Part shown: piece by piece, positions 63,248-64,000 of the stretch
Numbering within the stretch: the first letter of the stretch is position 1
How the letters are laid out: each line of letters opens with the position of its first letter
Assembly (NCBI RefSeq): GCF_020886315.1
Contig: NZ_AP025226.1
Coordinates: forward strand, 2,568,001-2,632,000
DNA from: Saccharolobus caldissimus
Lineage (GTDB): Archaea > Thermoproteota > Thermoprotei_A > Sulfolobales > Sulfolobaceae
Direction of reading: 5' to 3'
Length of the DNA: 64,000 bases
Notes under the pieces: generated by a model
Told to the model about the DNA's origin: nothing
Database searches by the model: none
The model's input: the letters and a program-made list of their open reading frames with translations, nothing else
Program-made: the position numbers and the translations under genes

Positions 63248-64000
63248 CAAAATTTATATAAGAAAGAAAATTAGAAAGTAAATTTTCCCATTCATATTCT
63301 TTAATTTTTTCGCAAGCATTACGTGAAAATTTTTCCCTTAATTCATCATTATGTATGAGCAATTGAATTGCTTCACTTAAAGCGTTGATGTCATCCACAG
63401 GAATTATAATTCCGCAGCAATTTTTTACTATTTCTGAACCTCCAGTATTAGTAGTAACGATAGGTAAACAAGCTGCCATAGCTTCTAATCTAGCTATACT
63501 GAAACCTTCTGTTTTAGATGGCAATACAAATATCTGTGAACTAACATATTCTTCAATAAGTTTTTCTTCACTAATTTTACCTAGAAAATAAATTTTATCT
63601 TTTAAATTTAATTTATTAATTAATTCTAATAATTTATAGTAATAATCTCTATCCTCTATCGGACCCACAATGTGAATCTTCCAATCTTTGATGTTAATTT
63701 TACTTATCGCTAGTATTAACTCATATAAGCCCTTCCTCTCTACTATTCTTGATACTACTAAGATCTTTTTCTCTTTCTTAACACTATTTAATTTTTCTTG
63801 AATTTTTCTAATAAATTCGGAGCTTAATCCATTAGGTAAGACATAAAGTTTTTTTTGTAAAGCATGCTTACCATAACCTTTATAGAACGATAATAAAGTC
63901 TCCTTTGCTTGATAACTTTCTATTATTGCAATATCCGAGGTTATTATTAATAAAAAATAGAATATTTTACTTAAAGAAATATTATACGGTAATTCGTTTA
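63237..64000 (-). CDS. Group-1 (GT4) glycosyltransferase, C-terminal part (runs off window)
   Basis: The frame is open to the window edge and reads NELPYNISLSKIFYFLLIIT, IIESYQAKETLLSFYKGYGK, KLYVLPNGLSSEFIRKIQEK, KKEKKILVVSRIVERKGLYE, IKDWKIHIVGPIEDRDYYYK, LKDKIYFLGKISEEKLIEEY, VLPSKTEGFSIARLEAMAAC and IVTTNTGGSEIVKNCCGIII. SRIVERKG and the EGFSIARLEAMA (E-x7-E) motif are the GT4 donor-binding signatures. About 254 residues are in the window. It transfers a nucleotide-activated sugar in the same surface-glycan locus. It is convergent with and slightly overlaps the GT-C-like gene. Confidence 0.88.
   Translation of the reverse strand, partial: NELPYNISLSKIFYFLLIITSDIAIIESYQAKETLLSFYKGYGKHALQKKLYVLPNGLSSEFIRKIQEKLNSVKKEKKILVVSRIVERKGLYELILAISKINIKDWKIHIVGPIEDRDYYYKLLELINKLNLKDKIYFLGKISEEKLIEEYVSSQIFVLPSKTEGFSIARLEAMAACLPIVTTNTGGSEIVKNCCGIIIPVDDINALSEAIQLLIHNDELREKFSRNACEKIKEYEWENLLSNFLSYINFVTS

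Noticed and set aside
1-64000. CRISPR array
   Set aside because: Direct repeats were found only as IS copies or the single tandem pair at 12727-12783; no regularly spaced repeat-spacer series is present.
1-64000. tRNA or rRNA genes as integration sites
   Set aside because: No cloverleaf or rRNA sequence was recognised by reading; a covariance-model scan would be needed to exclude a cryptic tRNA fragment.

Overview
The window is a low-GC archaeal chromosome segment from a Sulfolobales genome (Sulfolobus/Saccharolobus type). This rests on the many insertion-sequence families of that group (IS110, IS1, IS5-like, IS6, ISH3-like, IS200/605 tnpB), several vapBC toxin-antitoxin loci, PaREP1-like paralogues, a eukaryotic-type membrane protein kinase, A/T-rich TATA boxes close to start codons, and short GGTG/GAGG ribosome-binding sites. 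No tRNA, rRNA or CRISPR array was seen.

Layout. 1-1.13 kb: a nucleoside/nucleobase salvage group (nucleoside hydrolase start, BtpA-family protein, tail of an NCS1 permease) cut by an IS200/605 tnpB element (1.13-2.42 kb). 2.5-6.3 kb: a compact four-gene acyl-CoA operon (SDR, acyl-CoA ligase, Cys-less thiolase-like protein, DUF35 zinc-ribbon protein). 6.3-16.6 kb: accessory DNA with two ATPases, two vapBC pairs, PaREP-type proteins, noncoding repeats and IS debris. 17.4-19.7 kb: a peptide-modification cassette made of a 42-residue precursor ending in a two-Cys core, a radical SAM/SPASM maturase and an MFS-type exporter, with frameshifts in the two larger genes. 19.9-28.1 kb: PaREP-type paralogues, an IS1-family element interrupted by an IS110 element, a protein with two PD-(D/E)XK-like domains, and a three-gene PIN operon. 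28.2-36.4 kb: stacked IS copies around a PH-domain membrane protein and a membrane-anchored Ser/Thr kinase. 36.4-47.5 kb: a frameshifted ClpP-class protease, three vapBC pairs, and the most heavily layered IS mosaic, including an inverted, rearranged copy of the 11-14 kb locus. 47.6-51.2 kb: two tandem ATPase plus TOPRIM-like nuclease cassettes resembling split OLD-type defence modules. 51.2-53.5 kb: nested IS elements. 53.6-64 kb: a surface-polysaccharide/glycosylation locus (family-2 and group-1 glycosyltransferases, FkbM remnant, carbamoyltransferase, large GT-C-like membrane protein) partly broken by IS insertions.

How it works together. The conserved-function genes are islands between mobile DNA. 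Toxin-antitoxin, ATPase/TOPRIM and PaREP genes form a defence or plasticity region that has been repeatedly copied, inverted and trimmed by transposition. The two most interesting units are the radical-SAM peptide cassette at 17.4-19.7 kb and the tandem ATPase/TOPRIM-like pair at 47.6-51.2 kb. All functional calls are by reading motifs in translated sequence; no database search was run.
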